DNA from: Collybiopsis luxurians FD-317 M1 | Taxonomy: Eukaryota > Basidiomycota > Agaricomycetes > Agaricales > Omphalotaceae | DNA: 43,931 nt | Direction of reading: 5' to 3' | Assembly: GCA_000827265.1 (NCBI GenBank) | Contig: KN834760.1 | Span: 394,765-438,695, forward strand | Part shown: positions 23,371 through 32,393 of the stretch, piece by piece | How positions within the stretch are numbered: position 1 is the stretch's first letter | Layout of the letters: each line of letters starts with the position of its first letter | Translations under genes and position numbers: made by a program | The notes under the pieces: model-generated | Told to the model about the DNA's origin: nothing | Seen by the model: only the letters and a program-made list of their open reading frames with translations | The model's database searches: none

Positions 23371-24451
23371 CTATTGAGGTAGGTTTTTTCAGAAAGCCAT
23401 TTGTCCGCTGCCTCATCCACCCCATCTATATCCACAGTCATAACCTCTTCCATAGCCTCTCCCCTGCATGGGACTTCCTCTTCCTCAGCCCATTTGTCCC
23501 CCTGTGTTGGCATTAGCATTGGTAGAGGTCAAAGGGGAGGGCTGTGTGATCCATCCGGGGATGTTAGGGAAGGGACACTTGCCACTGGAGTGGTCACATC
23601 CTCCGCAGTGGGAGCATCAGAGGGGGATGTGGAGCACATTCCCAGTGCCATACAGGGGTGTGCAGAATATAGTGTTTCAGACCACATCGATGAGCTGGTT
23701 GTGGGAGGGGATATGTCCACTCAGTGGTTCCATGTACATATTCCATACAGTCCGCTCCTGTCCTCCAGCCTCTCCCATGACCAGGGGCTCTACTTGTACT
23801 GTGTTTAGAACCACCGTGACAATATCGTTCACTGTTACAAACTGTATCACGGTGCTGGGCAAGGAAGTTTGTGAAAGTAGGGTTTCTTGCCAGGGTGATT
23901 TGAATGAGCTGGAGCACCTTGTTCTGTCAGTCAATAGGGAAGGTCAACCCTTCAAGGGTAGCAAGGAATGGGGATGGCGGGGAGTCATATCTGTGGACGT
24001 GGAAGGTACCATGAGGTGTGTTAATGGTACTGTTTGTCTGAAGAAACTGAGCATCAGCAGGGGTGAGGTTGGTGACAAAAAGGGCTTCCGGGATAAAGGT
24101 AGATGTTGGCTCAGGGTCTGCATAGGTGACAATAGGCTCGCAGCATGAGGGTAATGCATCCCAGAGTGCAGCTCGAGCAGACGCCACAGCGGTCTCTTGC
24201 TGTCTTCAATTGTGTACTCCATTGTGAGGCCTCAGGATCATCCCTCCCCTCCTATTGAACTCCGCATCCCATTCCAGGTGGTGGGCCTGAGATTGGTATT
24301 GGTGAAGATTCTCTGCATCGAAGCTGTAGATCTGGGGGAATCCACTGGGTGGAGGCACCAGAACTGGTCTGAAGGTCTGGTTTGCCTGCACGGTGCTGTT
24401 ATTTGGTAGAGCAAAGTTGAACTGGAATGGCTTTTTAATTATTTTTACAAG
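23371..24451 (-). pseudogene. LINE ORF1: nucleic-acid-binding protein with zinc knuckle, broken
   Basis: From 24451 an open frame reads FQFNFALPNNSTVQANQTF and QIYSFDAENLHQ. It is interrupted by TGA at 24208-24206 and 23929-23927. It then shifts frame near 23830-23850 (into VNDIVTVVLNTVQVEP) and runs to TAG at 23373-23371, with TGA at 23679-23677, 23619-23617, 23487-23485, 23415-23413 and 23391-23389. The second frame carries a Cys/His cluster (CSHCGGCDHSSGKC) followed by PFPNIPGW and a Gly/Arg-rich end, as in ORF1 of related fungal LINEs, whose product binds element RNA. The start codon is not visible: the frame opens after a TAA at 24454. Confidence 0.8.
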
Positions 24452-25290
24452 TTAACAAATATTATTTGAGGATTTAACTGCATTCCACTGTATGTACCGC
24501 CTACAGATCAGATCTTTTGAATTGACATTACGTGTGTACAATTCATCCCCGACTCTGACCAAAGGGAAGGGAGGGCTTTGTATGCAGCGATTGGCCACGA
24601 TCTCCCCAAATCTGGCCCCAATAGGCAGGAATTTCTCACAATACATTGATGAGATTCAAATCGAGGTTGCGTGATAAACCTCCTTTCTTAACTAATACAG
24701 TTGACACTTCAGCGCTTAACCTGAATTTCATCAACAAAATTTTGTCAGTGGCCTCTTCACATAATGAGCCATCTGATATACTTTTACTGGCATTCTCGTA
24801 TATCATGCCTAAGCCACTGGTGGCAGTCCATGAGCAAAGCTCTATGGAACAAGGGCTGGACCACTAAGGTATAAGATACAGCAATACAAAATATCTGGAC
24901 TATTAAGTAGTTATACATTGTATGGATCTGGATGGATTCTGAAGACCAAAGATGCAACCAAAACTGTGATGAGTCGGGGATTGCCGCTCCGGCGGCGCTA
25001 AGGATGATTAAGTGAATAATTGAACGGGGAGACAGATCGAGTGGGATCCTATGTAGTATGATGAGTAAAGAAATAGTAACCAGATAATTTGTTCACATTT
25101 CACTCTGAAAAAAGTACCAATTCTTGAATTGCCCTGTGAGAATACGACAGAGATGTTGTCAGTTTAAAGCCTGGGCTATGTAATAAACTCTATGGCTTGC
25201 TCTCCTTTTGCTCTCCTCCACTCCGTAGACGGCTGATTCTTTCCTTGAAACTTGAAGAGTTCACACGGCTTTGGCAAAAAGTATCCCTAG
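24452..25290. other. LINE 5' flank and spacer, no supported gene
   Basis: The first 200 bases are CpG-poor and have a minus-strand frame (24646-24452) that may be LINE 5' sequence, reading RVGDELYTRNVNSKDL. From about 24.95 kb CpG content rises, suggesting that the element boundary has been passed. No gene is supported. Confidence 0.4.
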
Positions 25291-25690
25291 TGTAACATAA
25301 ACCTGCCCTGTTGTGATCCGACGCTTTGACCGGAACTAGCAACTCCGGTATGAAGCTTAGTAATATTTATTTATAGATTACTCAGATAATTACTGCGGTA
25401 TTAGTGATACATGGAATGTAGTAGAACTGTTACTTACCTTGTAGATACTTCTAGAATACCTACCGTAGAGTATAAAAGGCCTACTCTGAAGGCCAACAAC
25501 AATAGACAATTACTTATCTTACCATTACCATTCCGAGCCTAACAGCTCAGAGGCACCACTGCGCACCCTAACCCACAATATGCCCCCCTCAACCTCCAAC
25601 TCCTGTGGAGCTTCGAAGACTCTGGATCTCTGGAACTTGTCGCTGTTTTGGGTTAGTGTGCAATAGGGTTTTAATAAGGCTGGTTACATA
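25291..25690 (+). other. Possible solo LTR or LTR fragment
   Basis: The stretch opens with TGTAACATAAACC and carries a TATA-like TATAAAAGG at 25471-25479. That is followed by a transcribed-region-like segment, (CAA)n and repeated TTACC, resembling the U3-R-U5 layout of fungal LTRs. I could not match both ends (TG..CA with a 5-bp target duplication) and no internal domain follows, so this could equally be an ordinary promoter region. Confidence 0.28.
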
Positions 25691-25819
25691 TACCACTTAT
25701 TATTTAATTAAAAATTTCACTCGGAATGAAGTTTAAAAAGAAAATTTAAATTCCATGGGTGGGAAAAAGCTTTATTTGCATGAACTCTCAACTTACTAAT
25801 GAAGAATATGGTTGTCCCG

Positions 25820-25867
25820 ACTTGCGGAGGCAGGCCATTGCGCTGGGCGCGTGGCATGTACAAGTTC
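25820..25867 (+). repeat. Interspersed repeat, CpG-rich copy (copies at 39.5 and 43.3 kb)
   Basis: A 48-base unit (ACTTGCGGAGGCAGGCCATT start, TGGCATGTACAAGT end) is found again at 39478-39528 and 43335-43384. The copy here keeps GCG and GCGCG sites where the other two read GTG or GCACA-like forms, so the right-arm copies look like CpG-decayed versions. Confidence 0.6.
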
Positions 25868-26129
25868 GTAGCTATAAGATATTGACAGTGATTAAAAATT
25901 AGTTCCACATATACTGATGAACCAAAGGAGTATAGCCTGGCATTCAGTGTTTGAAGCTGAAAATGAACGCATTTTGCATACCGTCACGTACAAAAATTCT
26001 TCCATTTGCCTCTACATGAAAATCGTAAGTATGTACAGCTCGCAAATGGGTGAAATCCACGAAAATTTCTGAATTGAATTCAGGAGTATGGCGGGGGCAG
26101 AAGCTCCAACGACAACGTCGGGGAAGGAA

Positions 26130-26435
26130 GGAAGGGTGTTGCAGGTAGTGCGCCCAAGGCTCGGCTTAGAAAACCTGCGCGCCGAGTGAAAATAAGCGGA
26201 GCTGAACCGAGCATCTTCCGGATTTGGGGGAGCCATGCTGGAGCCGCTGCTCTATTTTTGGGAAATCGGACTATGGCCTGTTCTTCATAACACTTACACT
26301 TATCACTAAATAGTCAAACCGTAGTGCCATTTGGCCTATTAGGAACGAGCCATTCAAAGCCATTGCCGATAAAAGCCTAGCCAAGCCGAGCGTTGGACGC
26401 ACTACATTGGTGCCAGAATTTGAAAATCCCGCTAC
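26130..26435. repeat. Imperfect inverted repeat downstream of the P450 gene
   Basis: A GTAGTGCGCCCAAGGCTCGG segment near 26148 recurs on the other strand near 26385-26410 (GTAGTGCGTCCAACGCTCGG). The match extends a few bases into CTT. The arms are short and imperfect. It may be a degenerate foldback element; no ends or target duplications are resolved. Confidence 0.35.
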
Positions 26436-26598
26436 AAACATTACTATTTTGAATCCCGAGACTGCTGCTTGAGTACACAAAAATCATCTACTATCCGTGC
26501 ATCACTGTATCACATAGGACATATGGGGCATAGAGAGCCAATAGAGAGCCAATAGAGAGCCGGACGAGTCACAAGATTCGCTTAGGGTTTCGAGCTCT

Positions 26599-28574
26599 TT
26601 AATCATGAACTCGTTTTACATATACCTTGTACTCCGATTTTTCCCACTTCAAGACTATATAGTCCGACACCTTTCCCAGTCCCAAATCGGCGTTCCTGTA
26701 TTTAAAGTATTGTCTGGTTAGAGATCGCTACAATCAGGCTAAGAGCCGGAGCAGAAAACATACAGATTCTCATCAACTAGGGATAGATCAAGTCTTCGAA
26801 AGACATTCCCGAGGATGAGGAATAATTCACTCCACGCCAGACTGCAAACAAATTGAATACAGTTTCACAAAGATTTAAAATATGTATTGGCGCACTTGAG
26901 TCCTATGCTATAGATGCTTTCAGTGATCATTCTCGTTATCAAAGCCTCAAGAACTTACCACTGTCGAGGTCCTTTGCCGAATGGAACAAGATCAAACATC
27001 ATCTCGCTGGTATTTTCAACCAGCCATCGATCCGGTTTGAAGGTGAATGGGTCATCGAATACTTCGGGATTCATATGCACGAAATACGGACTCATCCCCA
27101 CAACAGTCTGCAGAAAGAGCAAATGTGAGCTAGCCCGAGTCGTCAAACTATTTAGAAATCTACTCACACCAGGAGGTATCTTAAGGCCAGCTATCTCAGG
27201 AGTTTCATGACCTACAATACGAGGCATAGGATGGACAGCCCCGATAGCCATGCGAAGCGATTCTTTGATAAATGCCGTCTGCAAAGAAGTAATATGCACT
27301 CCGTTGCTCGAAATAATTATGCCAAAATAATTTATTACTAACCAGATAAGGTAACTTTTCCAAGGTGGTAAAAGTCAATGGCCTACCCTTATCGGGCCAA
27401 GCATCCCTGAGCTCTTCAACAAGTTTACGGCGAATTGAACAATCTTGAAGCGCGAAAAAAGTTCCTACAGTACACACATGCTCAACTGTATCAGTGCCGG
27501 CACCAATAAGTGTAAAAGCTTCGTGGATGAGTGATGTCCTTGATGGTCGCAACTCTGGATCTTTTGGTGCCAAAAGATGTCGATAAATCGTGTCATGAAG
27601 GGAAGTGGACAGAATATCTGGGTTGCTAATGAGACTATCAACTTGTTGCTCAAACCTTTCTTGTACGTCCATGATCGTTGCGAATGCAGGAAAGAGCCAC
27701 AAGATCAGAGTCTTTGGTAGAGTGGCTAGGAGATGGATGATGAAAGGAAAGTATACTTGGATCCAAACTCTCTTAAGAAGATTCTGGCTTTCTACTGCCA
27801 ATGGATGAGAAAAATTTGGATCGGCAAGAGTTTTAGTGGAGTTGGCAAAACAGCAGTCAGTAATAACGTCGGTGGCCAGGGAGCGGTATGCAAGAGATAT
27901 CACTGCACTGGAATCCGGAGATTTGTGGTAGTCCTCGAGTATAGTTATTAACTGATCGATCTGTTCAGGTTGTGAATGTCAAATGGGAAGAAAAATACAC
28001 TTGGTTGCAAAACTATACCTTTTTTTGAATGGTATATTCAAGGTTCATCACTGCCTGATGAGAAAACGATGGTGCTAATAGGCTTCTCCTGTTCTTTACC
28101 TGCTGTGAATCGGAGAAGACAACAGAAGATTCAGGTGCATGGACCATGAATCCATGGTAGAAACCTGGTTCTTTGACCAAGGTTGTTCCATATGTGTATA
28201 TATCATGGTAAGCACGTCTATCATTGAAGTGTAACTGAATTTTGACTTGAGAAAACTGCTTCTCGACTTCGCAGATAAATAGCTGTAACTGACCGTGTTG
28301 GGACCAATTCGAAGGACAGGACCTAAAGACAATGTTTAAGCTAGGGCTCACTCGAGGAAACATCAAGGAGCTCACCATACAGCTTATGCAGCCTTTCAAT
28401 CTCCGCCACGAGACCACCCTCATGGACGATATTGTAATATATCTCGTACCAGTCAGTCAATGCTGCGAGGACTGGTCCTGGGAATCTGTGAAGGGGATGG
28501 AAAAAAAGCCGATAGATAACCAGGGCCCCCAAGTAGAAGATTGACAAAGAGGTAAGTATGATATACGAGTACAT
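26599..28574 (-). CDS. Cytochrome P450 monooxygenase, 498 aa, eight exons
   Basis: Exons are 28574-28376, 28322-28294, 28234-28019, 27960-27343, 27278-27168, 27107-26959, 26841-26764 and 26695-26599. All introns are GT/AG, 53-68 nt except one of 117, and the sum is 499 codons with stop. The N-terminus is a membrane anchor (about 1-25) followed by FHPLHRFPGP. The I-helix oxygen-binding motif GAGTDT is at about 301-306, the ExxR pair at Glu360/Arg363, PDRW at 416-419, and the heme loop FGKGPRQCLA has the thiolate Cys441. The Cys codon is split by intron 6. The family couples NADPH-P450 reductase electrons to substrate oxidation at the ER. The style resembles fungal trichodiene-oxygenase-like (CYP58-type) sequences, but the substrate is unknown. 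The start is the Met directly before the anchor; an upstream in-frame Met at 28700 is possible but would add an unlikely leader. Confidence 0.93.
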
Positions 28575-29053
28575 GTGGGGACTGATCAAGTCGACTGGCT
28601 TCTGTACCTTTATATAAAGAACAGTTGGAAGTAGCGGGTAAAGAACGGGGTAAGTACTTGATAATAGTACCCTCGACAGGAGAATCTTCGGATCGGGCAT
28701 CCTTGTACTCCTGCAAGTACACCATTCTTACCGTCTGTTGAGGCATCAACTGCTGCCTCATTCGGTCTGGGGGACACAACACCAGATAGCTACCGAGATA
28801 GGCCGAAAGTTGTCGATAATGAGAGGGATTAGAAGTCTCAAATTGGGGGCCTCCTTCTCTTGCTTGCAACTTGCGTAAGCCAAAAATTCTTTGTAATGAC
28901 AAAATCCCGCCACGGTTCTACCCACAGTTACATTACTGTGAGCCAAGCCGACTATGTAATTCTAATGGACTCGAGCTGCCGATATAGCAAATAATCGGCA
29001 TCTCAGCCCATCATCAACTTGGTCTAAACTTTATATCAGGGGTATACTGGAGG

Positions 29054-29143
29054 TATACCTATATTATACCGGAGGAATGGGGTGTGACCACAGCAGCATC
29101 CCGCAGTAATAACACCCCATTTCTCCGGTATAACGTAGGTATA
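29054..29143. repeat. Hairpin-forming inverted repeat
   Basis: The arms 29054-29084 and 29113-29143 are complementary at 28 of 31 positions (TATACC..TTATACCGGAG..ATGGGGTG) around a 28-base loop. A further partial repeat of GGTATAC lies just upstream. It could be a very small foldback element; no coding content. Confidence 0.7.
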
Positions 29144-29571
29144 ATGTTTTGGACAATTTGGTGATGAGTCCTTCCATGTTCCTGAGGATTATGCGAGAGT
29201 CCGCGATGCTCGACACTTGGCCTGTCAGAACAAGGCAGAGTCAATTACTTATATCACCTCACAATGCTCATCTAGCTGGATACTAAGCTAGATCTGTCAG
29301 TATTCTGGAGTATGTAGGAGTCTGGACTTCTCTTCCTGGCCGGCCTAGCCGCGTGTTGGGTCAACGGCGCAACAGGGTGGTCCTTCAACATTCCTTAAGA
29401 TAATCATTAAAACCTAGCTAATCGGGGATCCCTGAGTGAATTAGATGCGCCTCTCGTAAGGTAAGTGCGCTAACTGTTAGAGCTAACAGGATACAATCAA
29501 TATCACTTGACATATAAGTGGGCCAGCGCTAGCGCGTGGCGGGACTCGTGCCCCATTCTTTCTCGGTGCAT

Positions 29572-29700
29572 CCAATGCAATGAACACTAAGCTAAAAATA
29601 TATAAATTACAAAATTTAGATCAATTCAAAATTGCCTGTTAAGGATCAGGCACGGAATTCACCACCTCTATAACTCGGCATTTCATTTCATTCCATGCAC
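29572..29700. repeat. Inverted copy of the repeat at 34651-34775
   Basis: The reverse complement of this segment matches 34651-34775. The shared features are a TGCATGGAATG start, GAGTT and GGTGGTGA, an ACAGGCAATTTTGAATTGAT core and a TTTTAGCT end. The two copies are in opposite orientation 5 kb apart and are diverged, so they look like members of an old dispersed family. Confidence 0.6.
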
Positions 29701-29898
29701 TCGTAACTCAGAGTATGGCAAAAGACTCTGAGGTGGCCGTCACAATGATACAAATTACAAAATATATAAGTAAATAGAAATACTTCCATTGACTCGAGCG
29801 CCAGCGGAACAATGTGTGAAACGGCGAGGAAAAAGTAATAGTGCGCCTAGTAGGCGCAGCTTTGTCCGAGCGTACGTATCTCCAACATTAACTCTATT

Positions 29899-29966
29899 GG
29901 GAATGTGGGAAAAAGAGCAAACCGCCCATGAGGACGATTCCTTCATTTTATTCTGGACTCGTAATA
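29899..29966 (+). repeat. Short dispersed repeat (copy at 41498-41568)
   Basis: The two segments share GAATGTGGGAAAAAG early and ATTCCTTCATTT then ATTCTGGACTC late, with GTAATAA here and ATAATAA there (a CpG-type change). The identity is high over the ends and lower in the middle. No coding frame is conserved convincingly. Confidence 0.5.
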
Positions 29967-30290
29967 AGTACCAGGAGGTTCCACCGCAGCATCAAATTTT
30001 ATGAGAAACAGCCAGCTGCCAGATGAAGCTCTGAATAAACTCATGAGATGTGAAATCACCGAAGCTCCTTTGAGAGATTGATTGATTTCTTACTAGTAGA
30101 ACTGAAATTTAGAGTTGAACATCAATTTTTTTCTAATGATAATTAATTGGGTACTTATTTGTAGACCACAAGTGAAATTCTTAACTAAAGTATATTTTCA
30201 ACCTTAACAAAAAGGAGCATAGTGCTCCATTCCGCAATTTTAATGTAAGCACATACTAGTTGGCAAAGGCGCTGGAGTAATTCAAAAATT

Positions 30291-30620
30291 AATGATGACT
30301 GAGCGTCCAGAATTAGCACCAGCCTGTGACGAGCGTTCAACTACTGCTGTCCGACCTTGGGCGGTTGCAGCAGAAAGAGTCATTCCATATATCTCTCCTT
30401 GGCCATTCACTTTAGCACCTTCCTTTGCAAGCATTCTACTACAGTGAGATTTCCTTTGAAAGTTGCAGCCTGAAGGGCAGTCCTGTATTTTCCTCCTTCA
30501 GCATTGACATTAGCACCAGCCTGCAGCAAATATTCTATCATAGCACGATTGCCATTAAATGCAGCTGTTTGGAGGGCAGTCCTGTATTCCCGGAACGGAA
30601 TAACGTACTCGCCCTTGTCA
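30291..30620 (-). pseudogene. Relic of an ankyrin-repeat protein gene
   Basis: On the minus strand, consecutive ankyrin units are readable: YRTALQTAAFNGNRAMIEYL LQAGANVNAEGG, then YRTALQAATFKGNLTVVE. After a small frameshift a more degraded unit reads GAKVNGQGEIYGMTLSAATA. The TALxxAxxxGN and LLxxGANVNA signatures are typical. No start, no other domain and no splice structure remain, so this is a fragment. In Agaricomycetes such repeats often form the C-terminal part of NACHT or other NLR-like proteins, but that origin is inference. Confidence 0.75.
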
Positions 30621-30689
30621 GAGTGGACGAATCCTGTATATGCGACAATGGAGTTTATGGCAGCACCGGATTAACAGCAAGTCAAGAAT

Positions 30690-31165
30690 AATAGTGGTTT
30701 GACAAAAGCAGAGAGCAAACCTGAGAGTGGCGATGTGAGCATACCATACATGCCTAGACTCGAAGAATGCTGTAGTCTACCAATACAAAGTGTCGTTATG
30801 AAACTGATATCTGTCCCGGCATACCTGGGCTTTGTACCGATGCACGCGGCTGTGGTTACGGGTGGTAGGGTCGTCGGAGCGCAGTAAAGGATGTATGTCG
30901 ATTAATCTAAAGAGAGAGAGTACCCTGAGGGAAGTTACCAGGAACGAGATATACCTCTGACTGATAATTTAGTGGTCTACATGGTCCCGGAGATTATACG
31001 AAGTGGGCGTCAAGTAGGGCTAGTTACGGCACAGTCGAAATCAATTGCATTAGGAAATTTCTGGATCGATGTGGTAGCATTGGTCGGGACAGACGGGCAA
31101 GGAGACTTTTATTCGAATGTATCTTCCCCAAGCCCTAGAACATTGCTAGTTGATCTGTAATTCTC
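30690..31165 (+). other. Spacer with two unplaced open frames
   Basis: Two 62-codon frames (30699-30887 and 30972-31160) are open but share no recognised motif. They could be exons of a decayed gene, since both use ordinary codons (MVPEIIRSGRQVGLV in the second). I could not connect them by splicing. Confidence 0.25.
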
Positions 31166-31204
31166 AACCCTTCCTCATAATCGGTTTCTAGTTCCCAACA
31201 AGGC

Positions 31205-31914
31205 TCCGATCCCAAAGGCTCTGCCTGAGGCCTCCTCAGAATCGAGGGGCTACAAAGAGTGTAATCATACGCAGGGTAACTCCCTCCGAGCTACCCGGCG
31301 TATGATTAAATCCTCTATAGCCCCTACCCTATCTTCAACCCATCTCGTCGTGGTATTCGGAACCAGCTTAGCCTTTCGATGATGCCTTCCAATGGTGTAT
31401 TGCACCTACCTGATCTTCAGCTCTTTTTCTCTCAGATGCAAGAGTCTGTTTATGACGCTGACAGCAGTATCTGAGGCGCCAGCTTGATTAAACTGGTTAT
31501 AGTTCTTAGCCATGAAGAAACGGCGAGAATTGGGAGTAACTCTTGTCTTTCGCCCATGTCGCCTAATATTCACTATTCTTTGTTTCCGGGACAAACCAAG
31601 AAAGAACAAATATTACGCACTAGAGTCGAAAGTGAACTCTGTAGCAGAGCAGTCTCCCGAACTGGACTCGTTCAATATTCTTGAGAGCTTCAGTCGCAGC
31701 GGTTCCTTCCTTCGGACTCCCCGACGTGGAAGAAGGCGAACTCACCGATTTCAATGCGACCTCCGTCAGAGCGAGCTGCGATGCGACTAATGCGCTTCCC
31801 TTCTTGTTCGTGCGCGACGATGACAATTTGGTTATCCCTCAGGAACGCAACGTCGAAAGGCTCTCGCAGCACACTATTGTTCTTGCTAATTTGAGGAGAG
31901 GGGCTCGAATCTAG
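31205..31914 (+). pseudogene. Broken copy of the 14391 gene (block B)
   Basis: Homologous pieces appear in order: a segment matching CCCAAGGCTCTGCCT (gene position about 14804), the ACCCTATCTTCAACC region, then the last exon at 31595-31860 (ELDSFNILESFSRSGSF, then in another frame GLPDVEEGELTDFNATSV). The frame shifts just after SRSGSF and the C-terminal quarter is missing. Its central part is replaced by a palindromic insert (31219-31360 repeat). Together with the intact zinc-knuckle gene downstream, it shows that the whole two-gene block was duplicated. Confidence 0.82.
31219..31360 (+). repeat. Foldback mini-element inside the broken gene (second copy at 43192-43334)
   Basis: Arms 31246-31278 and 31292-31324 are inverted repeats (GGGGCTA..TAATCATACGC.GGGTA) around CTCCCTCCGAGC. 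The whole 142-base stretch recurs at 43192-43334 with GC-to-AT changes mainly at CpG sites (for example CATACGC to CATATGC). Confidence 0.7.
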
Positions 31915-32393
31915 GTATCGAAGAGTATTGAATACCTGTTGAATGTCATAAATTACTTTTGGACTCTGAGAAAGTCGATGGTTTATGGTTTAAGCTTAAG
32001 TTGAACCCAAGCGCCAAAGAATTTAGGTAGGCGCCCACTGGGCCTCTTTCATTGTCAACGTCAACATCCAATTGTCTTTTTGTTGTCGCTACCCTCATTC
32101 GGCGCCATGGAATTTATAGAGTCTCATGCCTTTCAGGTATCCAGGATACAAGGCCTCAAGGAATTGATTAATTGTAATCCGGAATACAAGGTTCTTTGTA
32201 GACAACGAACAAGGGCTTACAATCGTAACCAGACCGAAGCAGGTCACGTCGCGTTCTTTCTCTTCTGCTTCAAACTCAGCAGCTACCGTACGTTTCCCTT
32301 GAACAGACTTCTCCAATCATTTAATCATTGGCGCGTATAGGAGGCCCTCCTACTTCGAACTCCATCTATTGAGACGCTTGCCTTTGGGAAACG

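Larger units (their letters stand above)
17298..24451 (-). mobile_element. Tad-like LINE (non-LTR retrotransposon), near complete but disabled
   Basis: Read on the minus strand, the element has ORF1 (24451-23371) with a Gly/Arg-rich end and a CCHC-like knuckle. ORF2 (23085-17584) follows with endonuclease, reverse transcriptase, RNase H-like and C-terminal CCHC domains. Then come an approximately 250-base 3' UTR and an A-rich tail at 17332-17298. This is the layout of fungal Tad-clade elements, which transpose by target-primed reverse transcription. The 5' boundary is not resolved; similar CpG-poor DNA continues to about 24.65 kb. I found no convincing target-site duplication. Ten in-frame TGA codons and one frameshift disable it. 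The insertion is just downstream of the broken zinc-knuckle gene. Confidence 0.9.
28575..30290. other. P450 upstream region with repeats, no supported gene
   Basis: This holds the P450 promoter side and two repeat structures listed separately (29054-29143 and 29572-29700). A stretch at 29899-29966 recurs at 41498-41568. Open frames here are short and without recognised content. Confidence 0.45.

Noticed and set aside
17280..24660. Target-site duplication of the LINE
   Set aside because: I compared the sequence left of the A-rich tail with the region beyond ORF1 and saw no convincing repeat; the 5' end may be truncated or undefined.
25291..25690. A complete LTR retrotransposon
   Set aside because: No gag, protease, reverse transcriptase or integrase frame follows, and matched TG..CA ends with a 5-bp duplication were not found; kept only as a low-confidence LTR-like stretch.
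26520..26560. Triple AGAGAGCCAAT-type repeat as a CRISPR or regulatory array
   Set aside because: Only three short units without spacers; it is a simple sequence repeat.
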